A stretch of DNA of 64,000 bases from Bacteroidota bacterium (GCA_947457075.1 CANGUG010000001.1:62001-126000); one strand, 5' to 3'. Shown: positions 8,713 through 18,820, counted from the stretch's first letter. The notes: generated from the letters alone by a model not told the origin. Numbers and translations: made by a program.

Positions 8713-10809
8713 TTATTTATTTTTATTTATTAGTTGATATTTGATAATGGCATAATAAGTTCTTCCAGGTAAATTTGGCAGGTTCACTGCGTCGATATAA
8801 TTACCCATATTATCGGAGCCTAGTTGAATTGAAAATCCATTTTTATACTCTTTACCTATAGCACTGTTAACTGACAAATAGCCTTTTGCAAACTCATCCC
8901 CATTGTCAAACACTTCATTGCCATTGGTATTATTTACTGCCCATCTACTTCGATAAATGAATCTAATGTTTGCGAATAAACCGCTTTGAGAATTATAGTT
9001 GCATTTGAACTGTACCCTGTGTTTACTATTATTGGGAAGTCCTACATAATCATTCATGGTTAATAAACGACTATAGCCATTGGCATCTTTGGTATATACT
9101 TTTCCCGCTTTGATTTGTTCAATTTGATCCTTGTCTCCAGTTAATAAAAATTGGTAGCCTCCGCTAAACATTATATTTTGAGTGAGCTTATATTTTGATT
9201 CAATTTCTACACCTTGTGTAAAAGCACGACCCACATTTAAATAACTAAATACCTGTGCACCTGTAACATAGGCTGCCACTTGCTGCACCTGAATTAAATT
9301 ATTAATGTCATTTCTAAATAGCTGAAAACTTACAAAGGTTTTATTGTTGGGTTCGTAATCCCATGTAAGATGCATCCCATTTGAATACTCGGGTTTTAAA
9401 TCGTTTAGTTGATAATAAGTATCATATAAAGTACCTACTTGTCCAGCGGTCATTAATTGTGCAATTACTTTTTGCGCCTGGGCCGATCCAAATACACTAT
9501 AGCCTCCGGCAGCGGCATTGGTAAAGTCTAAATAAATTTGTCTGAAATCAGGCGCTTTAAATCCTTGCCCAATACTGAATTTTAATTTATTATAATCGTT
9601 TAGCTTATAGGAGGCAGAAATTTTGGGGCTAAAAGCGGAAGCAAAGGTTTCGTTTTTATCAAATCTGATTCCCCCAACCACAATTAATTTTTTTGATGGG
9701 TTCATTTCTAATTGTGCGAAACCATATCCCGTTGAATTGGTTTTTCTAACTTGTTCACTATCGTATCGATTACTTTTTACCCCCTCTAAAACAGTACCGC
9801 CCCCAAAAATTAAATTAGTCTGTTTATTAATATTCCAGTCGGTCTGATTTTCAACTCTTTGAAACAAATGATTTAATAAATCATAATAAGGAAGGCCTGA
9901 CACTGTTAGTAAATCCTGTCTGCCATTATATTCCGTTCGGTATCCTCTAAAACTTGTTTTCAATTTGTTGGAAAACCTATGGTTTAAGGATACATTAAAA
10001 TTTTGATCGGTATTATGTTCATAACCAAAGGAAGTAATTGTTGCTCCACCATTAACTACTGAAATTTCATTTTTTACTTTTTCATCTGTAGCCCTAAAAC
10101 TTATTGCAATATTTGTATTGTCTGAAACATTGTATTTTAACTGCTGGTTAATAGTAAACCTAGTTATAGGCGTGGTTGTTCGACTAGTACTATTGGGTCT
10201 AATGCTAAAACCATCTGTGCTATAATAATTATAATAACCCTGGTAAAAAATTGATTTATTAACTATAGAATGATTCACACCAGCATCAATAGTTTGATAG
10301 GTTCCATACCTTAGGCTTGCTTGCAATGGTATCGCATTGACAGCATCTGTGATGATATTAATCACACCCGCCATTGCTTCGCTTCCATACAAACTAGAAG
10401 AGGGTCCTTTAACTATTTCAATTTTTTTAATATTGCCAAGGGCGATTCTATTTAAATCTAACACACCAGCTGTTCTACCAACAAGCGGTTCTCCATTAAT
10501 TAAAATAATGGTATAATCGGGATTTAAACCTTGCAATTGCACACCCGCTCCAAAGCCACTTGTTAAAGTTAATCCTGGTTGCTCCTTTAAAACATCAGTT
10601 AATCTTATGGCCCCCATTTCCTGTATTTGCTTTGCGTTGATGATACTTACCGGCACTGTTACATTGCTGAGTTTTCTTTCTGATCGATTAGCAGTGACCA
10701 CGACACTATCTCCTTGCATTTGTAGGGTGTCACTTACCCTCTTAACCTGCGCCAGTATTGAGGTAGGTGATAATAAAAGAAAATAAAATAGTACACGCTG
10801 CTTTTTCAC
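8713..10809 (-). CDS. TonB-dependent outer-membrane receptor (HmuR-like)
   Basis: The 698-residue protein has a signal peptide (ending SILAQ), a TonB-box-like stretch followed by SVVVTANRSER, a plug domain (about 45-160, with IVKGPSSSLYGSEAMAGVIN) and a 22-strand-type barrel ending in aromatic strands (YYAIIKYQ). Linkage to an HmuY lipoprotein indicates heme or a related iron ligand as cargo. The start codon is GTG; no other in-frame start preserves the signal peptide. A promoter-like CACCTTTG lies about 4 bases upstream of it, which would give almost no leader. It may be co-regulated with iron, but I see no convincing Fur box. Confidence 0.9.
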   Translation of the reverse strand: MKKQRVLFYFLLLSPTSILAQVKRVSDTLQMQGDSVVVTANRSERKLSNVTVPVSIINAKQIQEMGAIRLTDVLKEQPGLTLTSGFGAGVQLQGLNPDYTIILINGEPLVGRTAGVLDLNRIALGNIKKIEIVKGPSSSLYGSEAMAGVINIITDAVNAIPLQASLRYGTYQTIDAGVNHSIVNKSIFYQGYYNYYSTDGFSIRPNSTSRTTTPITRFTINQQLKYNVSDNTNIAISFRATDEKVKNEISVVNGGATITSFGYEHNTDQNFNVSLNHRFSNKLKTSFRGYRTEYNGRQDLLTVSGLPYYDLLNHLFQRVENQTDWNINKQTNLIFGGGTVLEGVKSNRYDSEQVRKTNSTGYGFAQLEMNPSKKLIVVGGIRFDKNETFASAFSPKISASYKLNDYNKLKFSIGQGFKAPDFRQIYLDFTNAAAGGYSVFGSAQAQKVIAQLMTAGQVGTLYDTYYQLNDLKPEYSNGMHLTWDYEPNNKTFVSFQLFRNDINNLIQVQQVAAYVTGAQVFSYLNVGRAFTQGVEIESKYKLTQNIMFSGGYQFLLTGDKDQIEQIKAGKVYTKDANGYSRLLTMNDYVGLPNNSKHRVQFKCNYNSQSGLFANIRFIYRSRWAVNNTNGNEVFDNGDEFAKGYLSVNSAIGKEYKNGFSIQLGSDNMGNYIDAVNLPNLPGRTYYAIIKYQLINKNK

Positions 10810-10911
10810 CCCGCAAAGGTGAAATGAATAAAAGAGGGAATCAAGTATATGGTTACTTAATTGACTTAAAAATACTGTAATTTGACAGTTCTATGACAAT
10901 TGAATTTTTGT

Positions 10912-12318
10912 TTAATTATTCTCTAAAATTCGCTTTATTGTATTCAACTCACTAGGTTTTATAAAGTATTCATAGAATCTTTTATCCTCTTCCTTTCGAC
11001 TGCTGCCAATAAGTGGCGAGTTGGATTGAGTGATAAATTCATACTTATCATTGATGGCTTTCATCACATCACTTCTTACTTTTTTCTGAAGTCCGATATT
11101 TTTGTCTTTAATGCCTAATACATGATTGATTTGTCCAATTTCAACATATTTTTCTTTACTACTAGCAGACAATAATAATTTGATCAAAGCCACTTCAATA
11201 GCAGTAAACGCTTGATTTACCGTTTTACTTTTTAATATTTTTAGTTGCGCTACCTCTAATTTTCTACTCACACTTCGGTTAAAAATCCACCATCCACCAG
11301 TAAATACCAAAGCAATAACTATTATAATAAGTAAGAAAATAAATACCTTATTTTCTTGGCCCCAAATACTAGTTCTCAATAATTCAAAGTCTGATAATTT
11401 TAAGGGATAAGTAACAAATAATTGATTGCCTGGATTATAACTAACAATATTATCCCCCTCCATAAACAAATTGTAATTACTTGAGCGTCTAATTAAAAAT
11501 TGATTCAACTCGGCGCTTTTGCTTTTATATATTTTGTTATGAACTAAATCAAAAAAATAAGTGTCTTCATTGACTAAATGTATATATCCATTTTTAAGCG
11601 TTAAGAATTCATTTGATGAAAAATCTTTTTCTACAATTTTAGTGACGTCTTTTTCAAGCTCTCCTAATTTTATCCATTGATTCGTTTTTAAATCCAAATA
11701 ATAACTAGTATAAGTAGGAACGCCTCTTATATTTTCAGGTCCAGCAATACCTGCATTCACCACCCTTTGAAAAGGAACATACAGTCTGCCTTGTTCTTCA
11801 TCAAACCATACATAACTGGTTGACATAATTTCCATATTCAAAGGAATGATGTCCCATTCACTGTCTTCAAAATTAAATTTCCTTAAATGTCCGTTGGTTT
11901 TCCAAAAACCGTATCCTCCATAACTATACAATCCCCCTTGGTACATAAAATTTTTACAATCAATATTATAATTGAGGTTGACAGTATGGTCAATTCTTTT
12001 AAAAACACATTGTAAGGAGTCCGAGCGAATTAATTGATAAACAAAGCCTGTTTGTCTTATTAATACATAAATACTTCCCCCTTGTTTTAATAGTAATTGC
12101 CCATTGGCCGCGATAACGGTATTTTCTAAGGGGATAGGATAAGTTTCTTTGGATAAGAAAATGGCTGTATTTAGGTTTTTTGCCGCGATAATATGGGACA
12201 AAAATGGGGTGTTGGGCACCGTATAAACAGAGTCGGGTCCCTGCCCCTTAGCCTGAAAAGCAAGTAAAATTAGGAATAGGACAAGTAACTTCGAAGGGAA
12301 AATATTTTTATAAATCAT
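10912..12318 (-). CDS. Membrane protein with periplasmic propeller-like domain and cytoplasmic C-terminal domain, function unknown
   Basis: The 468-residue protein has a signal peptide (about 1-26), a beta-rich periplasmic part (about 30-320) with kelch-like repeats (GGLYSYGGYGFWKTNG and SEWDIIP), a single membrane helix (about 324-346) and a basic cytoplasmic domain (350-468). The cytoplasmic part is helical, with FTAIEVALIKLLL followed by INHVLGIKDKN, and could be a winged-helix DNA-binding or partner-binding module. The topology resembles one-component membrane sensors such as the Bacteroidota hybrid regulators, but no kinase motif is visible. It lies 102 bases upstream of the HmuR-like gene on the same strand. 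Upstream is a promoter-like TATCTTTA (12372-12379, minus). I do not recognise a named family. Confidence 0.6.
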   Translation of the reverse strand: MIYKNIFPSKLLVLFLILLAFQAKGQGPDSVYTVPNTPFLSHIIAAKNLNTAIFLSKETYPIPLENTVIAANGQLLLKQGGSIYVLIRQTGFVYQLIRSDSLQCVFKRIDHTVNLNYNIDCKNFMYQGGLYSYGGYGFWKTNGHLRKFNFEDSEWDIIPLNMEIMSTSYVWFDEEQGRLYVPFQRVVNAGIAGPENIRGVPTYTSYYLDLKTNQWIKLGELEKDVTKIVEKDFSSNEFLTLKNGYIHLVNEDTYFFDLVHNKIYKSKSAELNQFLIRRSSNYNLFMEGDNIVSYNPGNQLFVTYPLKLSDFELLRTSIWGQENKVFIFLLIIIVIALVFTGGWWIFNRSVSRKLEVAQLKILKSKTVNQAFTAIEVALIKLLLSASSKEKYVEIGQINHVLGIKDKNIGLQKKVRSDVMKAINDKYEFITQSNSPLIGSSRKEEDKRFYEYFIKPSELNTIKRILENN

Positions 12319-12480
12319 TGATTTATAACTAATTAATTAATTTCTGAATAGCAAATTACACTCTAACACATTAAAGATAGTAAATAACCTATTTGTTAAC
12401 AATTTGGTAATATAGCATTACTTCAATTTAAGGCCTAAAACAGCAATTTTACAGATACAATAATCACAAAACCTTTAGTT

Positions 12481-13128
12481 ATGGGCCTTAATTCGATCAT
12501 GAAAATATTTTTACCAAAAGACAGGGTATTTTTTCAATTATTTGAAGATGTTGCAGAACATGTTTACCAAATGGGTGGAAAATTAAAAGAAATGGTAAAC
12601 GAACCCGATGCCGATATGAGGGCAAATATTTTGGCACAAATAGAAAACTTAGAGCATAAAAATGATGAACTAACGCATAATATTTTCACCGAATTAGGCA
12701 GAAATTTCATCACTCCATTTGACAGAGAAGATATTCATTATTTAGCCACTTCATTGGATGATATTGCAGATTACATTTATGCTTCCGCAAAGAAAATTAA
12801 TTTCTACAAAGTGAACCCCAATGATACTGGGATTCATAAATTGGCAGAATTAATTTTACAAGGTACTGCTGAAACTAAAAAAGCGGTAATGGGATTGCGC
12901 AATATGAAAAACGTAAAAGAAATGACCGAGGCAATGATTAAGGTCAACAGCATTGAAAATCAAGCGGATGATGTATTTGATATGAGCATCGAAAAATTAT
13001 TTGAACAAGAAAATGACTTTAAAGAAGTAATCAAGAAGAGAGAAATTTATCAAGTTTTAGAAATAGCGACTGATAAGATTGAAGATGTTTCAAATGTGAT
13101 TGAATCAATTATCATCAAGTACGCTTAA
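12481..13128 (+). CDS. DUF47 family PhoU-like protein
   Basis: This 215-residue, all-helical protein matches DUF47 (PhoU-like). Acidic repeated helices such as ENQADDVFDMS and FDREDIHYLATSLDDIADYIY correspond to metal-cluster-binding E/DxxxD motifs of PhoU-fold proteins. DUF47 genes normally sit directly beside PiT phosphate transporters and are thought to control them, as here (10-base gap). A second ATG at codon 7 (12499) could also be used. Confidence 0.9.
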   Translation: MGLNSIMKIFLPKDRVFFQLFEDVAEHVYQMGGKLKEMVNEPDADMRANILAQIENLEHKNDELTHNIFTELGRNFITPFDREDIHYLATSLDDIADYIYASAKKINFYKVNPNDTGIHKLAELILQGTAETKKAVMGLRNMKNVKEMTEAMIKVNSIENQADDVFDMSIEKLFEQENDFKEVIKKREIYQVLEIATDKIEDVSNVIESIIIKYA

Positions 13129-13138
13129 TTTTTAAGAA

Positions 13139-14851
13139 ATGACTTTATTAATAATTATTATAGCCTTAGCGCTCATATTTGACTATATCAATGGTTTTCA
13201 CGACGCAGCCAATTCTATTGCAACAGTCGTATCTACTAAAGTACTAACCCCATTGCAGGCAGTACTTTGGGCTGCATTTTTTAATGTGATTGCCTTTTGG
13301 ATTTTTAAGGATCATGCAGTAGCCAACTCCATAAGTAAAACAGTTTATAAAGATTTTATAACCTTACCCGTAATTTTTTCGGGTTTATTAGCGGCTATTT
13401 TCTGGAACTTATTAACCTGGTGGTATGGCATACCTTCCTCCTCCTCACACACTTTAATTGGAGGCTTTGCTGGTGCGGCCATTGCGCATGCATTAATGAC
13501 AAAGGGAATTGGTTATTCTTGGGCTAAAATTGTGGATGCAGATACTATCATCAAAACAATTTTATTTATTTTCCTAGCACCCATTATTGGAATTGTCATT
13601 TCTGTTTTCATAACACTGGTCACCATTATGCGAAATATGTGGTGGCGACTAGGAATTATTTCCATTGCCACTTTCATTACCATTTTGATGTTTGATCGTT
13701 TTGAGCATACAAAGATTCACGAAAATGTTCAAAAATTTTACAGCATTGATAAATATAAAAAGGAGATAGCGAGCATTGAAGCTGAATTAAAAGAAAAAAA
13801 AGAGGATACTGTTTTATTGAACAAACTTGCTGAAAATGAAAAAAAATTAACAGCAGCGACTGAAAATTACAATCTGATAAGCCCTTATTTATCCAATTAC
13901 GAAAAGTTGGGTGCAGCAGCTATCGCCAAAATTGCAAAAGACAGCGGTTGGTTGGATAATTTAGCTGTAAGTAAAATTAAAGACGCTGCAAGAAATGCAA
14001 ATGATTTTTTAGTACTAGAAGCAAAAGCACCGGATAACAATGAAATAAAGCAACAATATGATATTGCAAAAGTTAAAACGGAAGGGTATAAAGCACCTTT
14101 AAAATTATTTTTAGCAAAGGCAATTTCAGCTGATTCGGCAATTGTTTTGATGAATGCCATTTCGCCCATTCAACCTAAAAACTTAGATAAGGTGAAGGCA
14201 AAAATTGAAAAATTCAATATTCAAAAAACATTTGCCGCAGAAATTGAAAAGGCGGACAATGCAATTATTGAATATGGGATTATTGGGGCTGCCATCTTAT
14301 TTATGTTGATATATGTGTACGTTGAAAAAATAAAAACCCCAACGGCATATACTGTATCCAATATGTTCAAAAAATTACAGTTGTTTAGTTCTGCTGCATT
14401 TAGTATTGGTCACGGTGGTAATGATGCACAAAAAGTAATGGGAATTATTGGTGCTGCATTAGTCGCCAATGGATCTATTCAAGATTTTGGTCAATTGCCT
14501 AGCTGGGTGCCTATTGCTTGTTATTTAGCTATTGGATTAGGTACGATGAGTGGAGGTTGGAAAATTGTAAAAACAATGGGTACTAAAATCACCAAAGTAA
14601 CTCCTTTAGAAGGTGTTGCTGCAGAAACAGCAGGCGCATTTACTTTATTCTTCACAGGACAAATGGGTATCCCTGTTTCTACAACTCATACCATTACGGG
14701 TTCAATTATTGGCGTTGGCGTCACTAAGCGTATTAGCGCAGTAAGATGGGGAGTGACAACCAGTTTACTATGGGCTTGGGTATTAACCATCCCTGTAAGT
14801 GGTATATTGGCTGCAATTACTTATTGGATAGTCAAATTTTTTATAAAATAA
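13139..14851 (+). CDS. PiT-family inorganic phosphate transporter with a large central insertion
   Basis: The 570-residue protein has the two PiT half-signatures NGFHDAANSIATVVSTK (about 18-34) and GHGGNDAQKVMGI (about 424-436), plus PSSSSHTLIGG and PVSTTHTITG. These form the phosphate path coupled to H+ or Na+. Between the halves lies a charged, Lys/Glu-rich helical insertion (about 190-375), flanked by membrane helices at about 171-187 and 378-395. Much of it looks like coiled coil. Typical bacterial PiT proteins have a shorter central loop. It is co-transcribed with DUF47, its likely regulator, and ends in a terminator. Confidence 0.92.
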   Translation: MTLLIIIIALALIFDYINGFHDAANSIATVVSTKVLTPLQAVLWAAFFNVIAFWIFKDHAVANSISKTVYKDFITLPVIFSGLLAAIFWNLLTWWYGIPSSSSHTLIGGFAGAAIAHALMTKGIGYSWAKIVDADTIIKTILFIFLAPIIGIVISVFITLVTIMRNMWWRLGIISIATFITILMFDRFEHTKIHENVQKFYSIDKYKKEIASIEAELKEKKEDTVLLNKLAENEKKLTAATENYNLISPYLSNYEKLGAAAIAKIAKDSGWLDNLAVSKIKDAARNANDFLVLEAKAPDNNEIKQQYDIAKVKTEGYKAPLKLFLAKAISADSAIVLMNAISPIQPKNLDKVKAKIEKFNIQKTFAAEIEKADNAIIEYGIIGAAILFMLIYVYVEKIKTPTAYTVSNMFKKLQLFSSAAFSIGHGGNDAQKVMGIIGAALVANGSIQDFGQLPSWVPIACYLAIGLGTMSGGWKIVKTMGTKITKVTPLEGVAAETAGAFTLFFTGQMGIPVSTTHTITGSIIGVGVTKRISAVRWGVTTSLLWAWVLTIPVSGILAAITYWIVKFFIK

Positions 14852-14870
14852 TTTTAGCTCGTTGAAATTT

Positions 14871-14901
14871 TAAAATCCCTTGTTTATCAAGGGATTTTTT
14901 T
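14871..14901 (+). terminator. Intrinsic terminator of the DUF47-PiT operon
   Basis: The hairpin AAAATCCCTTG / CAAGGGATTTT is followed by a run of Ts, 20 bases after the transporter stop codon. Confidence 0.85.
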
Positions 14902-15046
14902 GCACTTATACAATTGCTTTAGTAATTGCAAACGATTGAAATTTGAGAAAGTAATCTATTGTTTGTTAGTAAAGGAATTAATGATGCGTATTTGGGTTAC
15001 TTTTAGCCAACCCTGGTATTAATAAGTAATAACAAATACCTATCAC

Positions 15047-15334
15047 ATGATTGAGAAAAAATATTTTAAAACAAAAGACTACGTAAAAGTAAAATTCACT
15101 TTAGCAGCTGAGGCAAAGAAAGTAGAAATTTTAGGCTTAAATAATGAATGGAAAAAAGGGCTTCCAATGACTAAGAAAAAGGACGGCTTATTTACCGCTG
15201 AGGTTAATTTACCTAAAGCATCTAGCCATGAGTTTAAATATTTTTTAGACAAAAAAAACTGGTTAAATGACCAAGAAGTAGCGCAACAAACTGCTAATGT
15301 TTTTGGCACTACCAACAGCGTAATAACTGTATAG
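15047..15334 (+). CDS. Small CBM48/isoamylase N-terminal-like glycogen-binding domain protein
   Basis: The 95-residue protein is a single early-set Ig-like domain: VKFTLAAEAKKVEILGLNNEW, then a Lys-rich loop, then HEFKYFLDKKNW and a final NSVITV strand. This is the pattern of CBM48 or AMPK-beta glycogen-binding modules, where the aromatic residues stack on alpha-glucan. There is no signal peptide or catalytic domain. It is monocistronic, bounded by terminators on both sides. A role in binding glycogen or partnering a glucan enzyme is inferred from the fold only. Confidence 0.75.
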   Translation: MIEKKYFKTKDYVKVKFTLAAEAKKVEILGLNNEWKKGLPMTKKKDGLFTAEVNLPKASSHEFKYFLDKKNWLNDQEVAQQTANVFGTTNSVITV

Positions 15335-15347
15335 TACTTCATAGCAT

Positions 15348-15388
15348 ACAATAAAAAAGGCCCTTTTTAAAAGGGCCTTTTTTATTGT
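15348..15388. terminator. Bidirectional intrinsic terminator
   Basis: A 41-base, fully self-complementary element (20-base arms around one central T), with GC core AGGCCC/GGGCCT and A/T runs on both sides. It separates the convergent CBM48 and M24 genes. Confidence 0.92.
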
Positions 15389-15402
15389 ATTATCTCATTA
15401 TA

Positions 15403-16692
15403 TTAATTAAATGAAATGGGGATGATGCTAGTTTGTCTTTTATCAATATAGCTAAACTTTTTACCATCATAAATGCCATTTTGCTCAAGTGCTACCCTTA
15501 CTGGTTTGTCCCAGTCTTTTAAACTATGCGTGGCATTTAATTCAATTGAATAACATGTATTTGGATTCATAGTATAATCACCAGACCCAGGCACTCCATT
15601 TTGCATATCCCACATACCAATAGTGGGGCCAGCAGCATGTCCATGAAATCCAATAGGATGGGTATATATACTTGGCTGTATTCCATTTGCCTTAGCAGTC
15701 GTTAGTGCTTGTGCTAATATTTCATTACCTGATTTACCAAGACCAAAACTATTGGTTAAAATATCCTGAAGTTGATTTGTTTTTTCAAAGGCGGCTGCTA
15801 AATCAGTAGGGACAGTTGTCTCCCCTGGCAACAATACATAGGCCTGCTCTTGCACATCTGAATTTAATCTTAAATAACTAATGCCAAAATCAACATGTAA
15901 AAAATCGCCTTTACGAATGGTTTCTTCCATATTGTTGGAATTGCGTCTTTGTATTTCAACGGAAGGATGAAACCAGGTACTCAAACCCATATCACTTAGT
16001 TTTTGTCTAAACCACCATTCTAAGTCGGTGGTAGTGGTTTTATTCACTTTAATTACTTTATTGCTAAACCCTTCTTTAATGATATCATGGGTGATTTGTA
16101 AAAGTGTAGGAAAATAATTCATTTCCATGGCCGTTCTTGTTTCTAGCCAAGCAACTGCTAATGGTTGAGCTGAAATAATTTTTGCTTGTTGTTCTTTACT
16201 TAAGTATTGCATTAATTCCAAATAAGCAGTGTGTTCCAGGCCATCGGCATGTGCAAAATCGGCAGAAGTATTTAAGGCAATTTTAGTTGGATTGATGCGG
16301 GTTAACAAATCAACTAAGGCCTTCCATTGATCAGGAAATTTTTCAGTATCCCAAGCTGCTTTAATTTCTTTGCCTACTGGATACCTGGCTACAGCATACT
16401 TTTCTAATTTACCCGTATTAGGATTATTGTAAAAAACTAACACCGTCCTTCTTCTAGCGGACAACCATTCTGCAGGCAGCATTGTTTTCACAATGGGATC
16501 TTCGTTGTATTCTCTTGTAATTAATACCCAGCAGTCAATAGCCTGTTTTGTCATTAAACTCGGAAGTAAATTATTAAATCTATCCGCCAATAATTCATTG
16601 ACAATGGCTGCCTGTTCTCTAACTGATTTTACTTGAGCATCTACTTTACATGTTACGCAAAACAAAAATAAAATTAATACGCTTCTTTTCAT
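15403..16692 (-). CDS. Exported M24 family metallopeptidase (Xaa-Pro aminopeptidase-like)
   Basis: The 429-residue protein has a signal peptide ending VDAQ. Its pita-bread fold C-terminal half shows VDFG and SDVQ (two metal Asp), GFHGHAAGP (metal His), YSIELNATH and VALEQNG (two metal Glu), so all five metal ligands are present. The N-terminal half (about 30-190) is the creatinase/prolidase-like domain. The enzyme probably removes Xaa-Pro or a similar residue from peptides in the periplasm. A second M24 protein lies at 54718, but that one has a twin-arginine signal. Confidence 0.87.
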   Translation of the reverse strand: MKRSVLILFLFCVTCKVDAQVKSVREQAAIVNELLADRFNNLLPSLMTKQAIDCWVLITREYNEDPIVKTMLPAEWLSARRRTVLVFYNNPNTGKLEKYAVARYPVGKEIKAAWDTEKFPDQWKALVDLLTRINPTKIALNTSADFAHADGLEHTAYLELMQYLSKEQQAKIISAQPLAVAWLETRTAMEMNYFPTLLQITHDIIKEGFSNKVIKVNKTTTTDLEWWFRQKLSDMGLSTWFHPSVEIQRRNSNNMEETIRKGDFLHVDFGISYLRLNSDVQEQAYVLLPGETTVPTDLAAAFEKTNQLQDILTNSFGLGKSGNEILAQALTTAKANGIQPSIYTHPIGFHGHAAGPTIGMWDMQNGVPGSGDYTMNPNTCYSIELNATHSLKDWDKPVRVALEQNGIYDGKKFSYIDKRQTSIIPISFN

Positions 16693-16750
16693 AAGGGCTG
16701 TTTATAGAGTAATTCAATATAAAACTAAATTAAGCACTAATTTTACAATA

Positions 16751-18820
16751 ATGAGGATTTGTTTGCCACTATTAACGAGTTGGTTGTTGTTGATTTGCCT
16801 TGACAGCAATGCGCAGGATACCCTTTATAAGCCCCTTGAGGAGGTAGTGCTCACCGCCAGCAAGTTGAGTGAAAAAAGAAAAGAAGCTCCTATTGCAATA
16901 AGTACAATAAGTGAAGCAACATTAAAAAAAGAAAATTCCAATAGAATTGACTATTTATTAAATAAAGTAAGTGGGGTGTATATGCCAAGTATCGGCAATG
17001 AACAACATATGATGTCCATTCGCCAACCCATTAGTTTAAAGGGCTTGTATTTATATTTGGAAGACGGAATGCCCATTCGGACCAGCGGACTTTTTAGCAA
17101 TAATGGCCTGATTGAAATAAATACTGGTTTCATGCAGCACATTGAAATTATTAAAGGTCCCGCCTCTGCAATGTATGGTGCTGAAGCCATTGGGGGTGTA
17201 ATTAATGTGTTTAGTAAACAAACCCCTCTTAAGCCAGTATTGGATATTGGGGTGGAAACCAATTCAATTGGGTTTAAAAAAATAAATACTTCATGGGGGA
17301 ATAAGACAAAAATAGGGGGGTGGATTATCAATGCAAATTTTGGTGGACAACAAAACGGCCCTTTGCAGTATAGTGATTACCACAAAAATGCTATTAGTGC
17401 CAAACACCAGTTTGTCATCAATAAAAAATTGAGCGGCTACCAAACGCTACAATACATTAACTATTTTGCGCAAACAAGCGGATCGGTGGACAGTATTCAT
17501 TTTGCACAAAAGGATTTTAGTTCCATGCAAACATTCACTTATAGAAAAATGAATGTATTTAGGTTAAAACAAAATATAGTGTATCAATGGAACTCAAATA
17601 ACAGCACAACATTGAACCTGCTGTACCGGGACAATACCATGGACCAAAATCCTGCATATTCCATTGGCTCCACCGCCAATCCCACTAAATTCAGAGGACA
17701 AACCAATAGCAATCAATTTAATTCTATTGTCATGGATGCACAACAGCTTATGCTATTACCTCGTTTGAATGGGAAATTAATTATAGGTACAAGTATTGAT
17801 TTTACTCAGCAGCAATTAAACGCTAAGTATATTGACATAACCAAAGACACTAGTATTGGTAAGTTTACTTCCTATACCTACCCGGCAAACGATTCTGTCC
17901 TCACTAGATATCGGACCAAAATTATCAATCAGGCGATTTATGCAAACCTCATTAGTAAATTAAACAAGCACCTCAATTTAAATATAGCATTGCGCTATGA
18001 TGCTTTTGAATACCAATTTCAAAATAAGCTACGCAATGGTACCCCTAGTTCAAATAATATATTTCAACAATTGACACCCAAAATTGGCTTAACCTACAAT
18101 CATCCTAATTGGGGTGGTTATACCAATTATAGCAAAGGCTTTGTTCCACCACAAATCACCGAAATATACAATGCCATTAAAGTACCTTATTTACTACCGC
18201 AGTCTTTTAATAATATTGAATTGGGAGCCTGGTTTTCAAGTAAAAAAATAGCAGGTGAAATCGTATTATATAAAATGATGGGGCAAAACGAAATTATTTC
18301 AGTAAGACAATCGGACGGCGTTAATTTAAACCAGAATAGCGGCAGTACCGATCATAGTGGTATTGAATACAAATTAAATTATACGCCCAATAATCAACTT
18401 TCCTTTACTTGGAATGCCACCCACTCCATACATACTTATTTAGTTACAACAATAAAGGGCGTAAATGTGACTGGCAATGAAATGAATGCCGCTCCAAGAT
18501 TTTGGAGTAATTTAAATGGAGAATTAAAATTAAGTCAGCAACTCCTCTTTTCTTTAAACTGGCAACACCAAAGCAAGTATTATATGGATGAAATAAATAA
18601 AACTAGCTACCCTGGCTTTAATCTTATTAATTTAAAATTCACTTATACAACGCATAAAAATACAATATGGTTGCATGTATTAAACGCCACAAATACTTAT
18701 TTCGCAACTATGGCTACCAAAAATTTTAGCGTAAATGGAAATGCTGCGTACTCCTATTATATTGGGGAGCCACGCAGCATTGTCATTGGTTTTAACTGGT
18801 CCATGCTTGGAGTCCAGTAA
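16751..18820 (+). CDS. TonB-dependent outer-membrane receptor
   Basis: The 689-residue protein has a signal peptide (ending SNAQ), a TonB box LEEVVLTASK, a plug domain with IEIIKGPASAMYGAEAIGG, and a long barrel ending RSIVIGFNW. It lacks the N-terminal carboxypeptidase-like extension of SusC proteins, which points to a siderophore, cobalamin or metal receptor. It stands alone, divergent from the M24 peptidase; a near-consensus TAATTTTA element ends 6 bases before the ATG (16740-16747). There is no lipoprotein partner, and cargo is unknown. Confidence 0.88.
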   Translation: MRICLPLLTSWLLLICLDSNAQDTLYKPLEEVVLTASKLSEKRKEAPIAISTISEATLKKENSNRIDYLLNKVSGVYMPSIGNEQHMMSIRQPISLKGLYLYLEDGMPIRTSGLFSNNGLIEINTGFMQHIEIIKGPASAMYGAEAIGGVINVFSKQTPLKPVLDIGVETNSIGFKKINTSWGNKTKIGGWIINANFGGQQNGPLQYSDYHKNAISAKHQFVINKKLSGYQTLQYINYFAQTSGSVDSIHFAQKDFSSMQTFTYRKMNVFRLKQNIVYQWNSNNSTTLNLLYRDNTMDQNPAYSIGSTANPTKFRGQTNSNQFNSIVMDAQQLMLLPRLNGKLIIGTSIDFTQQQLNAKYIDITKDTSIGKFTSYTYPANDSVLTRYRTKIINQAIYANLISKLNKHLNLNIALRYDAFEYQFQNKLRNGTPSSNNIFQQLTPKIGLTYNHPNWGGYTNYSKGFVPPQITEIYNAIKVPYLLPQSFNNIELGAWFSSKKIAGEIVLYKMMGQNEIISVRQSDGVNLNQNSGSTDHSGIEYKLNYTPNNQLSFTWNATHSIHTYLVTTIKGVNVTGNEMNAAPRFWSNLNGELKLSQQLLFSLNWQHQSKYYMDEINKTSYPGFNLINLKFTYTTHKNTIWLHVLNATNTYFATMATKNFSVNGNAAYSYYIGEPRSIVIGFNWSMLGVQ

